NCBI GenBank assembly: GCA_050999155.1
Contig: JBPCPM010000028.1
Span: forward strand, 1-9,554
Direction of reading: 5' to 3'
Length of the DNA stretch: 9,554 nucleotides
DNA from: JBPCPM01 sp050999155
Lineage (GTDB): Bacteria > Actinomycetota > Thermoleophilia > Solirubrobacterales > 70-9
Part shown: one piece after another, positions 1-7,567 of the stretch
How positions within the stretch are numbered: the stretch's first letter is position 1
Layout: the number at the start of each line of letters is the position of its first letter
Made by a program: the position numbers and the translations under genes
The notes under the pieces: generated by a model
Databases searched by the model: none
Seen by the model: only the letters and a program-made list of their open reading frames with translations
Told to the model about the DNA's origin: nothing

Positions 1-561
1 TTCTCCGGCGGCGGCGGCGGCGGCGGCTCGACGGTCTCCGGCGGCGGCGGCGGCTCGAGCAGCGTGGCGAGCGGCCGTCGGCAGAGCGCCAGCGGCTCCA
101 CGGGCGCCGGCCAGAGCAGCAGCTCTCGCGGTGTGACCAGTGCTGGCGGCTCCGGCAGCAGCTCCGCCAACCTGTTCTCCTCGGCCAGCCCCGAGGCCCT
201 GTTCGCGGCCCGCGTCGCTGGCGCGACCGCAGGCGTGACCCGCAGCAGCAACGGCCAGTCCGTCTTTGCCAGCTCGGTCGCTCCGAAGGGTGCGGCGCAG
301 AGTGCAGGCGGCGGCAGCGCTTCCGAGCGCAGCGCGGCTCGCGACCTCTGGGGTGGCTTCAGCTCCAAGGCATCGGCGCCTGGATCAGGCTCCGTCGCTT
401 CCGCGGCGCCCGCGCAGGGTGCTGGCTCCTTCGGAATCGGCATGGGGATCCTGAGCCTTGGGCTCGCGGGTACCCTGGGTACGGCCCTGGTTGGCATGGC
501 GCGTCGGCGCCGGGCGGAGGTCAAGCCCTCCTCGCGCTCCGGCGGCGAAGCTGGCGCTTAG
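1..561 (+). CDS. Gly/Ser/Ala-rich exported protein, C-terminal part (5' end outside window)
   Basis: The frame is open from base 1 to the TAG at 559-561, so the start lies left of the window and 186 residues are visible. The visible part is low-complexity: runs of seven and five glycines near the left edge, then a long Ser/Gly/Ala-rich stretch without a recognisable domain. A hydrophobic segment at about 427-498 (GIGMGILSLGLAGTLGTALV) is followed by an arginine cluster (ARRRR) and a short hydrophilic tail. This is the layout of a C-terminal membrane anchor with a cytoplasmic basic stop-transfer end. No LPXTG motif is seen, so sortase anchoring is not supported. I do not recognise the family. 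An internal GTG at 64 is in frame but has no reason to be the true start, because the coding character continues upstream of it. It lies 10 bp ahead of the propeller gene, so co-transcription is likely. Confidence 0.7.
   Translation, partial: FSGGGGGGGSTVSGGGGGSSSVASGRRQSASGSTGAGQSSSSRGVTSAGGSGSSSANLFSSASPEALFAARVAGATAGVTRSSNGQSVFASSVAPKGAAQSAGGGSASERSAARDLWGGFSSKASAPGSGSVASAAPAQGAGSFGIGMGILSLGLAGTLGTALVGMARRRRAEVKPSSRSGGEAGA
7..54 (+). repeat. GGC triplet runs encoding polyglycine
   Basis: Seven consecutive GGC codons (7-27) and five more (40-54) are separated by codons for Ser-Thr-Val-Ser. They lie in frame in the truncated surface-type protein and encode a flexible glycine-serine spacer. 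Such triplet runs can change length by slippage in steps of three bases without breaking the frame. Confidence 0.8.
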
Positions 562-571
562 GTAGCAGCGC

Positions 572-2242
572 TTGAATCGAGAAGTGGTGGACACGCGCGG
601 CGGGCCCTCACAGGAGCCCGCCGCTGAGGCCCAACCCCACCAGTCGGTAGAGAGTCCGAGCCCCGATCGCCCTAAGCGGCGGCGGGGCTCGGGGCTTTTG
701 GGGCTGCTCGGCGCGTCGCTCCTGCTCCTTGGAGTGGGGGCGGTGGTGATCTCCGGCGCTGCTGACCCGCCGCCCATGCTCAGCGTGGATGGTCCCGACG
801 CGCCGGTCAACGTTGGAGCCCGCGACTCCAGCGACATCAGCTCCCACAACTCTGCGACGCTGGTGCGCAATCCGGTCAGGCCGCTCAACCTCGCCGTGTC
901 GAGCCGCATCGACACGCCGTTCTTCTCCTGCGCTCTGCACGCATCGATGGACGGGGGCGAGACGTGGTTGCAGACGCCGATCCCGGCGCCGGAGGGAGAG
1001 GAGCCCAAGTGCTTTGCCCCGGACGTCGCCTTCTCCGCGGACGGCACGCTCTACCTGGTCTTCGTCACTTTGAAGGGGATGGGCAACGTGCCCAACGCCG
1101 TGTGGCTGTCGACCTCCAAGGACGGGGGCCGCACGCTCTCTGACCCGGTGAAGGTGGGTGGCCGCCTGCGTTTCCAGGTGCGACTCGCCACCGATCCGGT
1201 CCGGCCCGGGCGCCTCTACATGACCTGGCTTCAGGCCCCCCAGGTCGGCACCCTGAAGTTCACGAGCACGGGAAACCCCATCAACATCGCCCGCTCCGAC
1301 GACGGCGGCGCCTCCTGGGAGGGGCCGGCGCGCGTGAGTGACGCGACGCGCCAGCGGGTGGTCACGCCCGCCCCCACGGTGGGTCGTGACGGCACCCTGT
1401 ACGTCCTGTACCGCGACCTGGGAGAGGACAGGCTCGACTACAACGGGGCCCACAAGGGCAGAGGAGGCCCGCCCTATCCCGGGCCCACAGCGCTCGTGCT
1501 GGCACGCTCGCGTGACGCCGGAGCCACGTGGGAGGAGTCGGTGGTGGACGATCAGCTGAGTGCCATCCAGCGCTTCATCGTGTTCCTCGCTCCCTCCCCG
1601 TCGGTCGCCGTCGACCGCAGCGGGCGCATCTACGCCGCCTTCCACGACGATCGCGACGGTGACCCCGACGTCTGGCTGTGGTCGCTGGCGCCCGGAAGCG
1701 CCGACTGGCAGGGCCCCGTGCGCGTCAACGACACGGAGAAGGGCGACGGCACCTGGCAGTACCTCCCTAAGATCGCCGTGGCGCCGGATGGCCGGCTCGA
1801 CGTCCTCTACTACGACCGCCGCGCAGACCCCAAGAACATCATGAACGAGGTGTCATTCCAGTCCTCCTTCGACGGCGGCAAGACCTTCACCTCCGCGCTT
1901 GATCTCACCACCCGCCCGTTTGACTCGAGGATCGGCTACGGCGCCAAGGAGGGCTTGCCCGACCTCGGCAGCCGCTTGGGGCTGGTCTCCGGCGAGGGGC
2001 GGGCGATCGGGCTGTGGACAGACACCCGCGCCGGCTCGCCGAGAACTCAGAAGCAGGACCTCGGGGCGGCGCAGGTGACGATTGTCCCGCAGCCTCCTCG
2101 CTTCTCCGAGTCGCTGCAGGCCGTGCTGCGCTACGGCGGCCTCGCCCTCGCGCTCCTGGGCCTTGCCCTCGCGGCGCTGTGGTTGAGGGGCCCGGATGGC
2201 CTGCCGTCTGCGTTGCGGCCCACACGGGCCACCTCGGGCTAG
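572..2242 (+). CDS. Membrane-anchored Asp-box (BNR) beta-propeller protein
   Basis: The protein has 556 residues if the TTG at 572 is the start; an AGGTAG sequence just upstream could act as a weak ribosome site. In-frame GTGs at 584 and 587 are alternatives. A Pro-rich N-terminus ends in KRRR and a hydrophobic helix (residues 41-61). The large outside part carries five Asp-box-like motifs of the S-x-D-x-G-x-T/S-W/F type near residues 125-132, 182-189, 242-249, 313-320 and 432-439, as in sialidase-fold beta-propellers. A second helix (about 519-538) precedes a short basic tail, so the propeller is probably held outside the membrane at both ends. Asp boxes are structural, not catalytic. The sialidase F/Y-R-I-P motif is not present (only an R-I-D at 112-114), so I do not call it a sialidase. 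A glycan-binding, glycosidase or scaffold role is possible. Its neighbours are also membrane-tethered exported proteins. Confidence 0.8.
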   Translation: MNREVVDTRGGPSQEPAAEAQPHQSVESPSPDRPKRRRGSGLLGLLGASLLLLGVGAVVISGAADPPPMLSVDGPDAPVNVGARDSSDISSHNSATLVRNPVRPLNLAVSSRIDTPFFSCALHASMDGGETWLQTPIPAPEGEEPKCFAPDVAFSADGTLYLVFVTLKGMGNVPNAVWLSTSKDGGRTLSDPVKVGGRLRFQVRLATDPVRPGRLYMTWLQAPQVGTLKFTSTGNPINIARSDDGGASWEGPARVSDATRQRVVTPAPTVGRDGTLYVLYRDLGEDRLDYNGAHKGRGGPPYPGPTALVLARSRDAGATWEESVVDDQLSAIQRFIVFLAPSPSVAVDRSGRIYAAFHDDRDGDPDVWLWSLAPGSADWQGPVRVNDTEKGDGTWQYLPKIAVAPDGRLDVLYYDRRADPKNIMNEVSFQSSFDGGKTFTSALDLTTRPFDSRIGYGAKEGLPDLGSRLGLVSGEGRAIGLWTDTRAGSPRTQKQDLGAAQVTIVPQPPRFSESLQAVLRYGGLALALLGLALAALWLRGPDGLPSALRPTRATSG

Positions 2243-2268
2243 GGCTCGGTTCCGACGGGCTTCGTGCA

Positions 2269-3972
2269 GTGAGACGCTTGTTCCTCACGGTGCTGGCCGT
2301 CGCCGGCGTCGCGGCAGTTCTGGGAGCGCCGCTCGCGCAGGCTGCGAAGCCCGAGGCGGAGATCGTCCGGCTGCCGCTTCCCCAATACGACGGGACGCTC
2401 ACCCCCTACACCTTCGAGTTTGCCTACCCGCTGGTCACCCTCGTCTATGACACGCTCCTGTGGCGCGACGCCGAAGGCATTCCGCAGCCTTGGCTTGCGC
2501 GCTCGGTGAAGCGCAGCAACGGCGGCAGGCGGCTGACGATAAGCCTTCAAGAGGGAGTGCGCTGGCACGACGGCCAGTCGCTGACCGCAGACGACGTGGC
2601 CTTCACACTGCAGTTCTTCGCCGCTCGCTTCCATCCCACGTTCACGCCTCAGCTCGCCGACGTCAGACGTGTCCAAGCCCTCGACCGGCTCACCGTGAGG
2701 ATCGACCTGCGCCGGCCCTCTCTGGGCTTCGACGATCAACCGCTGTCGGACCTGCCGATCCTGCCCCAACACCTGTGGCAGGGCCTTGAAGACAGCGAGG
2801 CGACCCCCTCCGGCCTTGCGGTGGGCAGCGGCCCCTACCGGCTAGTGCGAGCGGCGCGGGACGGTGGTTATGATTTTCGCGCCAACAGCGAATACTTCTG
2901 GGGGGAACCACGGGTAGGGCGGATTCGGGTGCCGATCATCCGCGACGAGGAGCGCACCTACGATGCCCTGCGCCGTCGCAAGGTGGACATGCTCCCCGTG
3001 CCCCTACCGCGGGACATCGCGCGAGAGCTTCGCACCTCCTCGAGCATCACGGTCAAACGCGGGCTCTCCTACACGGGAACGGCGCTGGTGCTCAACCTCA
3101 GGCGCCCGCCGTTCGACCGCGCGGCGGCGCGCAGGGCGGTCGCCCGCGCCCTGAACCTGAGCCGGATCCTGAGGAACACGGGCCCGGGCGTGCCCGCTGT
3201 CCGGGGCCATATCCACCCGGCCTCCCCGTGGGCCTCCCCGGAGGTCCTGCTGCGCGACGACGTGTCGGCGGCCCGGCGCGCGCTGGCCAGGCTTGAGCTG
3301 GAACCCATCCGGGTCGTGGCGCCCGAGAACGACGGTGTGAGGCTCGAAGCGGGCCGCCAGGTGGTGCTGGCGCTGCGCCGCGCGGGCGCGACGGCAAGTC
3401 TCATAGAGCTCTCCAGAGACGAGCTGGGCGAGGCGATCGGCGAGGACGGCGCTACGCCTGATTTCGACGCCGCGATCATAAGCACCCCTGCACTGTCCTC
3501 CTTCGACCCAAACTTCCTGGCCCGGCAGTTCGGCTCCGATGAGGCGACCGCCCCGCTCAACTACTCCGGATACGAGAGCGCCGCCTTCGAGGCGCTCGCC
3601 GACCGCGTTGTCGTCGCCCCCGACCGTGAGGCGCGGCGGCGCGCAGTCGCCGAAGAGCTGAGCCTTCTGGCCACGGACCTGCCGTCGATCCCCCTGTTCT
3701 TCTCCGACGCGGCCTTCGCCTACCGCCCCGCCGCCTACGACGGCTGGATCTTCATCAAGGGCTCGGGGATCCTCGACAAACGCTCGTTCCTTCCCCGCCA
3801 GGCACGCCCGCAGAGCGCCGTCTCCCCGTCCCCGGCCCCCCAGGGCGGCGACTCGGACTCCGGGACCGTGGCCAACGCAGTCCGCTTCGCCGTTCTGGGA
3901 GTGCTGGGGATCGCGTTCTGCCTGGCGCTGATCGGGCTGGCGAGCCGGTGGAGAGCGCGCGAGAAGAGGTAG
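2269..3972 (+). CDS. Family-5 extracellular solute-binding protein (Opp/Dpp type) with C-terminal membrane anchor
   Basis: The product has 567 residues. The frame is open further upstream, but the GTG at 2269 starts exactly at a signal peptide (MRRLFLTVLAVAGVAAVLGA, then PLAQA) and begins 26 bp after the previous stop. Family marks are the N-terminal lobe opening (PLVTLVYDTLLWRD, about residues 54-67), the signature GVRWHDGQSLTADDVAFTL (96-114), GSGPYRL (187-193), and late-lobe sequence with DLPSIPLFF (470-478). Such proteins bind peptides, nickel or other ligands outside the cell and hand them to an ABC transporter. Here a Pro/Ser/Gly linker (about 510-532) leads to a C-terminal helix (about 533-557) and a basic end (RWRAREKR). 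That is unusual, since these proteins in Gram-positive bacteria are normally lipoproteins, and no lipobox cysteine is present. No permease or ATPase gene follows, so the transporter partner, if any, is elsewhere. The ligand cannot be told from sequence. Confidence 0.88.
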   Translation: MRRLFLTVLAVAGVAAVLGAPLAQAAKPEAEIVRLPLPQYDGTLTPYTFEFAYPLVTLVYDTLLWRDAEGIPQPWLARSVKRSNGGRRLTISLQEGVRWHDGQSLTADDVAFTLQFFAARFHPTFTPQLADVRRVQALDRLTVRIDLRRPSLGFDDQPLSDLPILPQHLWQGLEDSEATPSGLAVGSGPYRLVRAARDGGYDFRANSEYFWGEPRVGRIRVPIIRDEERTYDALRRRKVDMLPVPLPRDIARELRTSSSITVKRGLSYTGTALVLNLRRPPFDRAAARRAVARALNLSRILRNTGPGVPAVRGHIHPASPWASPEVLLRDDVSAARRALARLELEPIRVVAPENDGVRLEAGRQVVLALRRAGATASLIELSRDELGEAIGEDGATPDFDAAIISTPALSSFDPNFLARQFGSDEATAPLNYSGYESAAFEALADRVVVAPDREARRRAVAEELSLLATDLPSIPLFFSDAAFAYRPAAYDGWIFIKGSGILDKRSFLPRQARPQSAVSPSPAPQGGDSDSGTVANAVRFAVLGVLGIAFCLALIGLASRWRAREKR

Positions 3973-3981
3973 GACTAGCTG

Positions 3982-6900
3982 CTAGGCCGTCGTGAGGGGA
4001 GCAGCCGGACGTATCAGCGCCTTGAGCTCTTCGCCGCTGAGCGTCTCGCGCTCGAGCAAGGTGGTGGCGACCTTGTCCAGGGTGGGCCGAGAGTCGCTGA
4101 GCACCTGCAGGGCCAGCTTGTGGGCCTCGTCGACCAGCCGCCGGACCTCTTGACCGATCAGTCTGTTCTCCTCGGCCGAATAGGCCTCGCCGCCCGAGGC
4201 GCCGTGGGGCTGGTCGCGGTAGCTGACTCCTCCGAGCGCCTCGCTCATGCCCAGCTCGCGGACCATCTTGCGCGCGAGCGAGCTGGCCTTGGCCAGGTCG
4301 TCCGCTGCGCCCGACCCGGGCTCGCCGATGACCAGTTCCTCGGCGGCCCGGCCACCGAACCCCACAGCCATCTGGTTGATGAGCACCGAGCGGGAGTGAA
4401 TCGTCCGGTCGTCCTCTTCGACCATCCACACATAGCCCCCCAACCGGCCGCGCGGCACGACCGTGACCTTGTGCGGGATGCTCACGCCGGACAGTGACAG
4501 CGCCACGAGGGCGTGGCCGGCCTCGTGGTAGGCGGTGATGCGACGCTCCTCCTCGGTCATGATGTGCTGTCGGGAGGAGACCCCGATCAGCACACGCTCG
4601 ATGGCTTCGTCCATCACCGCGGCAGAGATCTCGGGGAGGCGCTTGCGCGTGGCGAGCAGTCCTGCCTCGTTGACGAGGTTGGCCAGGTCGGCTCCCGAGA
4701 AGCCTGGAGTCAAGCTGGCTACGACATCCAGGTCGACGTCGTCCGCCATCCGCTTGTCGCTGGCGTAGAGCTTGAGGATGGCCTTGCGTCCATCACGGTC
4801 CGGAGCCGAGATCCCGATCTGGCGGTCGAAGCGCCCGGGGCGCAGCAGCGCGTCGTCGAGCATGTCCGGGCGGTTGGTGGCCGCCATCACGATCACTCCC
4901 TCGCGCGGCTCGAAGCCGTCGAGCTCAACCAGCAGCTGGTTGAGGGTGTGCTCCTGCTCGCGGCGCCCGCTGTCGGCTTCCGCGTCTCCCCGCTGCCCGC
5001 CGAGGGCGTCCAGCTCGTCGATGAACACGATCGCCGGGGCCACCGCCCTGGCCTCCGCGAAGAGGTCGCGCACGCGCGCGGCGCCCAGGCCGACCCAGCG
5101 TTGCACGAAGTCGGTCCCCGAGACCGACAAGAAGGCCGCATTGGCCTCCCCGGCGACCGCCTTGGCCAGCATCGTCTTACCGCACCCGGGGGGGCCGTCC
5201 AGCAGGATCCCGCGCGGCATGTGGACTCCCATCGCGGCGAAGCGCTCGGGCTCGACCAGGAAGTCCCTCACCTCGGTGAGCTCCTCGAGTGCGTCGTCGA
5301 CGCCGGCGACGTCCGCGAAGGTCACCCGTTCGTCTATCCCGGTGGCGCGCCTGCCGACGCTGCGGTGGCGCAGCGACAGGCGGCGCTGTCGCTCCGGGAC
5401 CTCGAGCAGCCGCCTGACCGCCGCCTCGAAGTCGGCCTGGGAAAGGGTCTTCTTGTGAGCCCGGACGGCCATAAGGGCGGCCTCGTTGACCACGCTCGCC
5501 AGGTCCGCCCCCGCCATGCCGTGGGCGCGCTCGGCGATGGCGTCCAGGTCGACGCTCGCATCGAGGTGCCTGCTGCGGGCGTGCAGCTCGAGGATCTTGC
5601 GCCGGCCGTCGCGGTCGGGCAGCGAGATCCCGATTTGGCGGTCGAAACGCCCGGGGCGCAGCAGCGCCGGATCGAGCATGTCCGGGCGGTTGGTGGCCGC
5701 CATGACGATCACGCCGGTGCGCGGCTCGAAGCCATCCAGCTCTACCAGGATCTGGGTGAACGTCTGCTCCTGGTCACGAAGGGCGCTGTCCGCTGCCCCC
5801 TCACCCGAGGTGCCGACCCCGCGTCGGCCTCCGACGGCGTCGAGCTCGTCGATGAACACGATGGCCGGAGCGACCGCCTTCGCTTCGGCGAAGAGGTCAC
5901 GCACGCGGGCAGCGCCCGAGCCGATATCGTCGCCGACGAACTCCGTGGCCGACACCGAGAAGAACGCCCCGTGGGCCTCGCCGGCCATCGCCCTCGCCAG
6001 CAGGCTCTTGCCACAACCGGGGGGCCCGTAGAGCAGGATCCCCCTGGGAATGACCGCGCCGACGTCCGCGTAGCGCTCCGGCTCGACCAGGAAGTCCTTG
6101 ACCTCGGCCAGCTCCTGGATCGCGTCGTCGACCCCAGCGAGCTGGGCGAAGGTGACCCGCTCGTCGAGCCCCTCGGCGCGCTTGCCGATGCTGCGCTGGC
6201 GCAGCGCCAGGCGCCGCTGGCGCTCGGGGGCCTGCAGGACGCGGTCGAGAGCCTCCTCGAGCTCGGCCTGGCTGATGGCGCTCTTGCCGGCCCCTCCGGC
6301 CAGCAGCGCGGCCTCGTTGACGACGTTGGCCAGGTCCGCACCCGTCATCCCGTAGGCACGCTTGGCGATCTTGGGCAGGTCGACCGATGGATCCAGGACC
6401 CTGCTGCGGGCGTGCACCTTGAGGATCTCCAGCCGGTCAGCCTCGCCCGGGCGCTCCAGCCCGACCGACCGATCGAAGCGGCCGGGACGGAGGAGCGCGG
6501 GATCGAGCACGTCCGGCCGGTTGGTCGCCGCCAGCACGATCACGCCCTCGGACTGGGAAAAGCCGTCCATCTCGGTCAGAATCTGGTTCAGCGCCTGCTC
6601 CTGCTCGCCGCCCGCTCCCGTGCCACGGCTGCGCCCCACCGCGTCGATCTCGTCGATGAAGATCACCGACGGCGCCTCCTCCCTGGCCTCCCTGAAGAGG
6701 TCGCGCACCCGCGCCGCCCCCACGCCGTAGTAGAGCTCCACGAAGTCCGACCCGGAGATCGAGAAGAACGATGCGCCGATCTCCCCCGCGAACGCGCGCG
6801 CCAGCAGGGTCTTGCCGCACCCCGGCGCCCCGTAGAGTAGGAGTCCCCTGGGAAGCCGCGCCCCGATCTCGTCGAAGCGCTGCGGATCGGACAGCGCAGC

Positions 6901-7512
6901 AGCCAGTTCGCGCATCGCCGCAACCGCCTCGGCCTGGCCGGCCACTTCGGCGAAGGTCTCGCGACGCTCGTTGCTCTCGAACTTGCGCGCGCCGCTGCGC
7001 ACGGAAAACAGGCCGGTCGAGCGGCGGTAGGACAGCACCAGGTAGACGAAGATGGTGACCATGATGAGCGCGGGGAGGACGTAGTACCCCGGCTGCACGA
7101 GGCTCTTTGCGAACTGCTGGTCGATGGGCGCCTGGATGTCGTTCTCGAGAAGGAGCTCGAGCAGGTTCAGGCGCGAGTCCGCCGTCTTGAGGTAGGGGAG
7201 GTTGAAGTCCGCGGTCGCGCCACCGCTGGTCCTATAGCGCCCAACGACGTACGAGTCGGCGTCCAGGATGCGGGCGCTCTCGATGCGCCCGTTCTCTGCC
7301 AGCTCCACGAACCGGGTGTAGTTGAGCTCCTTTCCACTGACCTGCGGTCGCGTGGAGAGGACCAGCAGCAGGAACGTGGAGATCAGGATGACGATCACCA
7401 GGCTTGTCCAGAAGCCGGCCCCGAAGAAGCTCTTTGTTCGCTCCTTCTTGCGGGTGGAGGGCTTGTTCTGGCGGGAGGACTTGTCCTTGGTCCTATCAGC
7501 GATCGTGTTCAC
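3982..7512 (-). CDS. ftsH: FtsH-type membrane AAA+ zinc metalloprotease with three tandem AAA modules
   Basis: FtsH unfolds and degrades membrane and cytosolic proteins using ATP. This protein has 1176 residues against about 600-700 for typical FtsH. Order: basic N-terminus, helix 1 (35-53), extracytoplasmic FtsH region (54-142), helix 2 (143-161), then AAA module 1 (Walker A GAPGCGKT 228-235, Walker B VIFIDEID 283-290, RPGRFDR 342-348), module 2 (GPPGCGKS 496-503, IVFIDELD 551-558, RPGRFDR 619-625) and module 3 (GPPGCGKT 773-780, IVFIDELD 828-835, RPGRFDR 891-897). The M41 peptidase follows, with zinc motif HEAGH (996-1000) and a likely third ligand, Asp1072 (GAADDL). Each module keeps both arginine fingers. 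Pore loops differ: YYG (261-263), DIG (529-531) and WVG (806-808). The linkers between modules are short and alike (PERQRRL...RSxGxRAxGxDERVTF at 429 and 706). No stop or frameshift interrupts it, so it reads as one intact gene. The start is GTG at 7512 without a clear Shine-Dalgarno sequence. It lies downstream of a marP-like gene on the same strand. Confidence 0.95.
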   Translation of the reverse strand: MNTIADRTKDKSSRQNKPSTRKKERTKSFFGAGFWTSLVIVILISTFLLLVLSTRPQVSGKELNYTRFVELAENGRIESARILDADSYVVGRYRTSGGATADFNLPYLKTADSRLNLLELLLENDIQAPIDQQFAKSLVQPGYYVLPALIMVTIFVYLVLSYRRSTGLFSVRSGARKFESNERRETFAEVAGQAEAVAAMRELAAALSDPQRFDEIGARLPRGLLLYGAPGCGKTLLARAFAGEIGASFFSISGSDFVELYYGVGAARVRDLFREAREEAPSVIFIDEIDAVGRSRGTGAGGEQEQALNQILTEMDGFSQSEGVIVLAATNRPDVLDPALLRPGRFDRSVGLERPGEADRLEILKVHARSRVLDPSVDLPKIAKRAYGMTGADLANVVNEAALLAGGAGKSAISQAELEEALDRVLQAPERQRRLALRQRSIGKRAEGLDERVTFAQLAGVDDAIQELAEVKDFLVEPERYADVGAVIPRGILLYGPPGCGKSLLARAMAGEAHGAFFSVSATEFVGDDIGSGAARVRDLFAEAKAVAPAIVFIDELDAVGGRRGVGTSGEGAADSALRDQEQTFTQILVELDGFEPRTGVIVMAATNRPDMLDPALLRPGRFDRQIGISLPDRDGRRKILELHARSRHLDASVDLDAIAERAHGMAGADLASVVNEAALMAVRAHKKTLSQADFEAAVRRLLEVPERQRRLSLRHRSVGRRATGIDERVTFADVAGVDDALEELTEVRDFLVEPERFAAMGVHMPRGILLDGPPGCGKTMLAKAVAGEANAAFLSVSGTDFVQRWVGLGAARVRDLFAEARAVAPAIVFIDELDALGGQRGDAEADSGRREQEHTLNQLLVELDGFEPREGVIVMAATNRPDMLDDALLRPGRFDRQIGISAPDRDGRKAILKLYASDKRMADDVDLDVVASLTPGFSGADLANLVNEAGLLATRKRLPEISAAVMDEAIERVLIGVSSRQHIMTEEERRITAYHEAGHALVALSLSGVSIPHKVTVVPRGRLGGYVWMVEEDDRTIHSRSVLINQMAVGFGGRAAEELVIGEPGSGAADDLAKASSLARKMVRELGMSEALGGVSYRDQPHGASGGEAYSAEENRLIGQEVRRLVDEAHKLALQVLSDSRPTLDKVATTLLERETLSGEELKALIRPAAPLTTA
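4585..6231 (-). repeat. Internal tandem duplication: AAA modules 2 and 3 of the FtsH-like gene
   Basis: Module 2 with its linker (about 5401-6231) and module 3 with its linker (about 4585-5400) are direct repeats. By eye, 4808-4896 and 5624-5712 match at 82 of 89 bases, offset by 816 bp. At protein level the segments around residues 595-641 and 867-913 differ at 5 of 47 positions. The offset at the linkers is 277 codons but 272 in the matched block, so small indels have built up, mainly in the loop after Walker B. Module 1 (6240-6960) is clearly less similar to either, suggesting an older split. Confidence 0.85.
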
Positions 7513-7518
7513 GACGCA

Positions 7519-7548
7519 AGTCTATCGGCAAGACGCAACGACGTGCCA
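7519..7548 (-). promoter_or_regulatory. Possible promoter for a leaderless ftsH-like transcript
   Basis: In the 55-bp gap upstream of the ftsH-like gene, the minus strand reads TAGACT at 7524-7519, matching the loose actinobacterial -10 form TANNNT. Six bases separate it from the GTG start, so transcription would begin at or next to the start codon. No Shine-Dalgarno sequence is visible, which fits leaderless translation. A weak -35-like TGGCAC lies 18 bp upstream (7548-7543). Read-through from the marP-like gene is an equally possible source of transcript. Confidence 0.3.
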
Positions 7549-7567
7549 GCGAAGTGGATGCTTCCCC

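Noticed and set aside
608..1645. A 345-codon minus-strand frame opposite the propeller gene, and the related one at 385-1047
   Set aside because: The + strand frame has regularly spaced Asp boxes and membrane helices; the antisense products show no family motif.
572..2242. Calling the Asp-box protein a sialidase
   Set aside because: Asp boxes occur in many propellers. The F/Y-R-I-P motif is absent (R-I-D at residues 112-114 instead), and I could not identify the catalytic Arg triad and Tyr/Glu pair.
2014..2268. N-terminal extension of the solute-binding protein frame to 2014
   Set aside because: It overlaps the propeller gene by over 200 bp, lacks domain features, and would bury the clear signal peptide that begins at 2269.
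4513..6840. A 775-codon open frame on the + strand opposite the ftsH-like gene
   Set aside because: It is fully antisense to a gene with unmistakable AAA motifs. Its translation is repetitive because the AAA modules are repeated, and it shows no domain. Long antisense frames are expected in GC-rich coding DNA.
7535..7548. Sigma-54-like sequence upstream of ftsH (TGGCAC ... TTGC on the minus strand)
   Set aside because: The spacing between elements is 4 bp, not the strictly required 5, and actinobacteria generally lack sigma-54.
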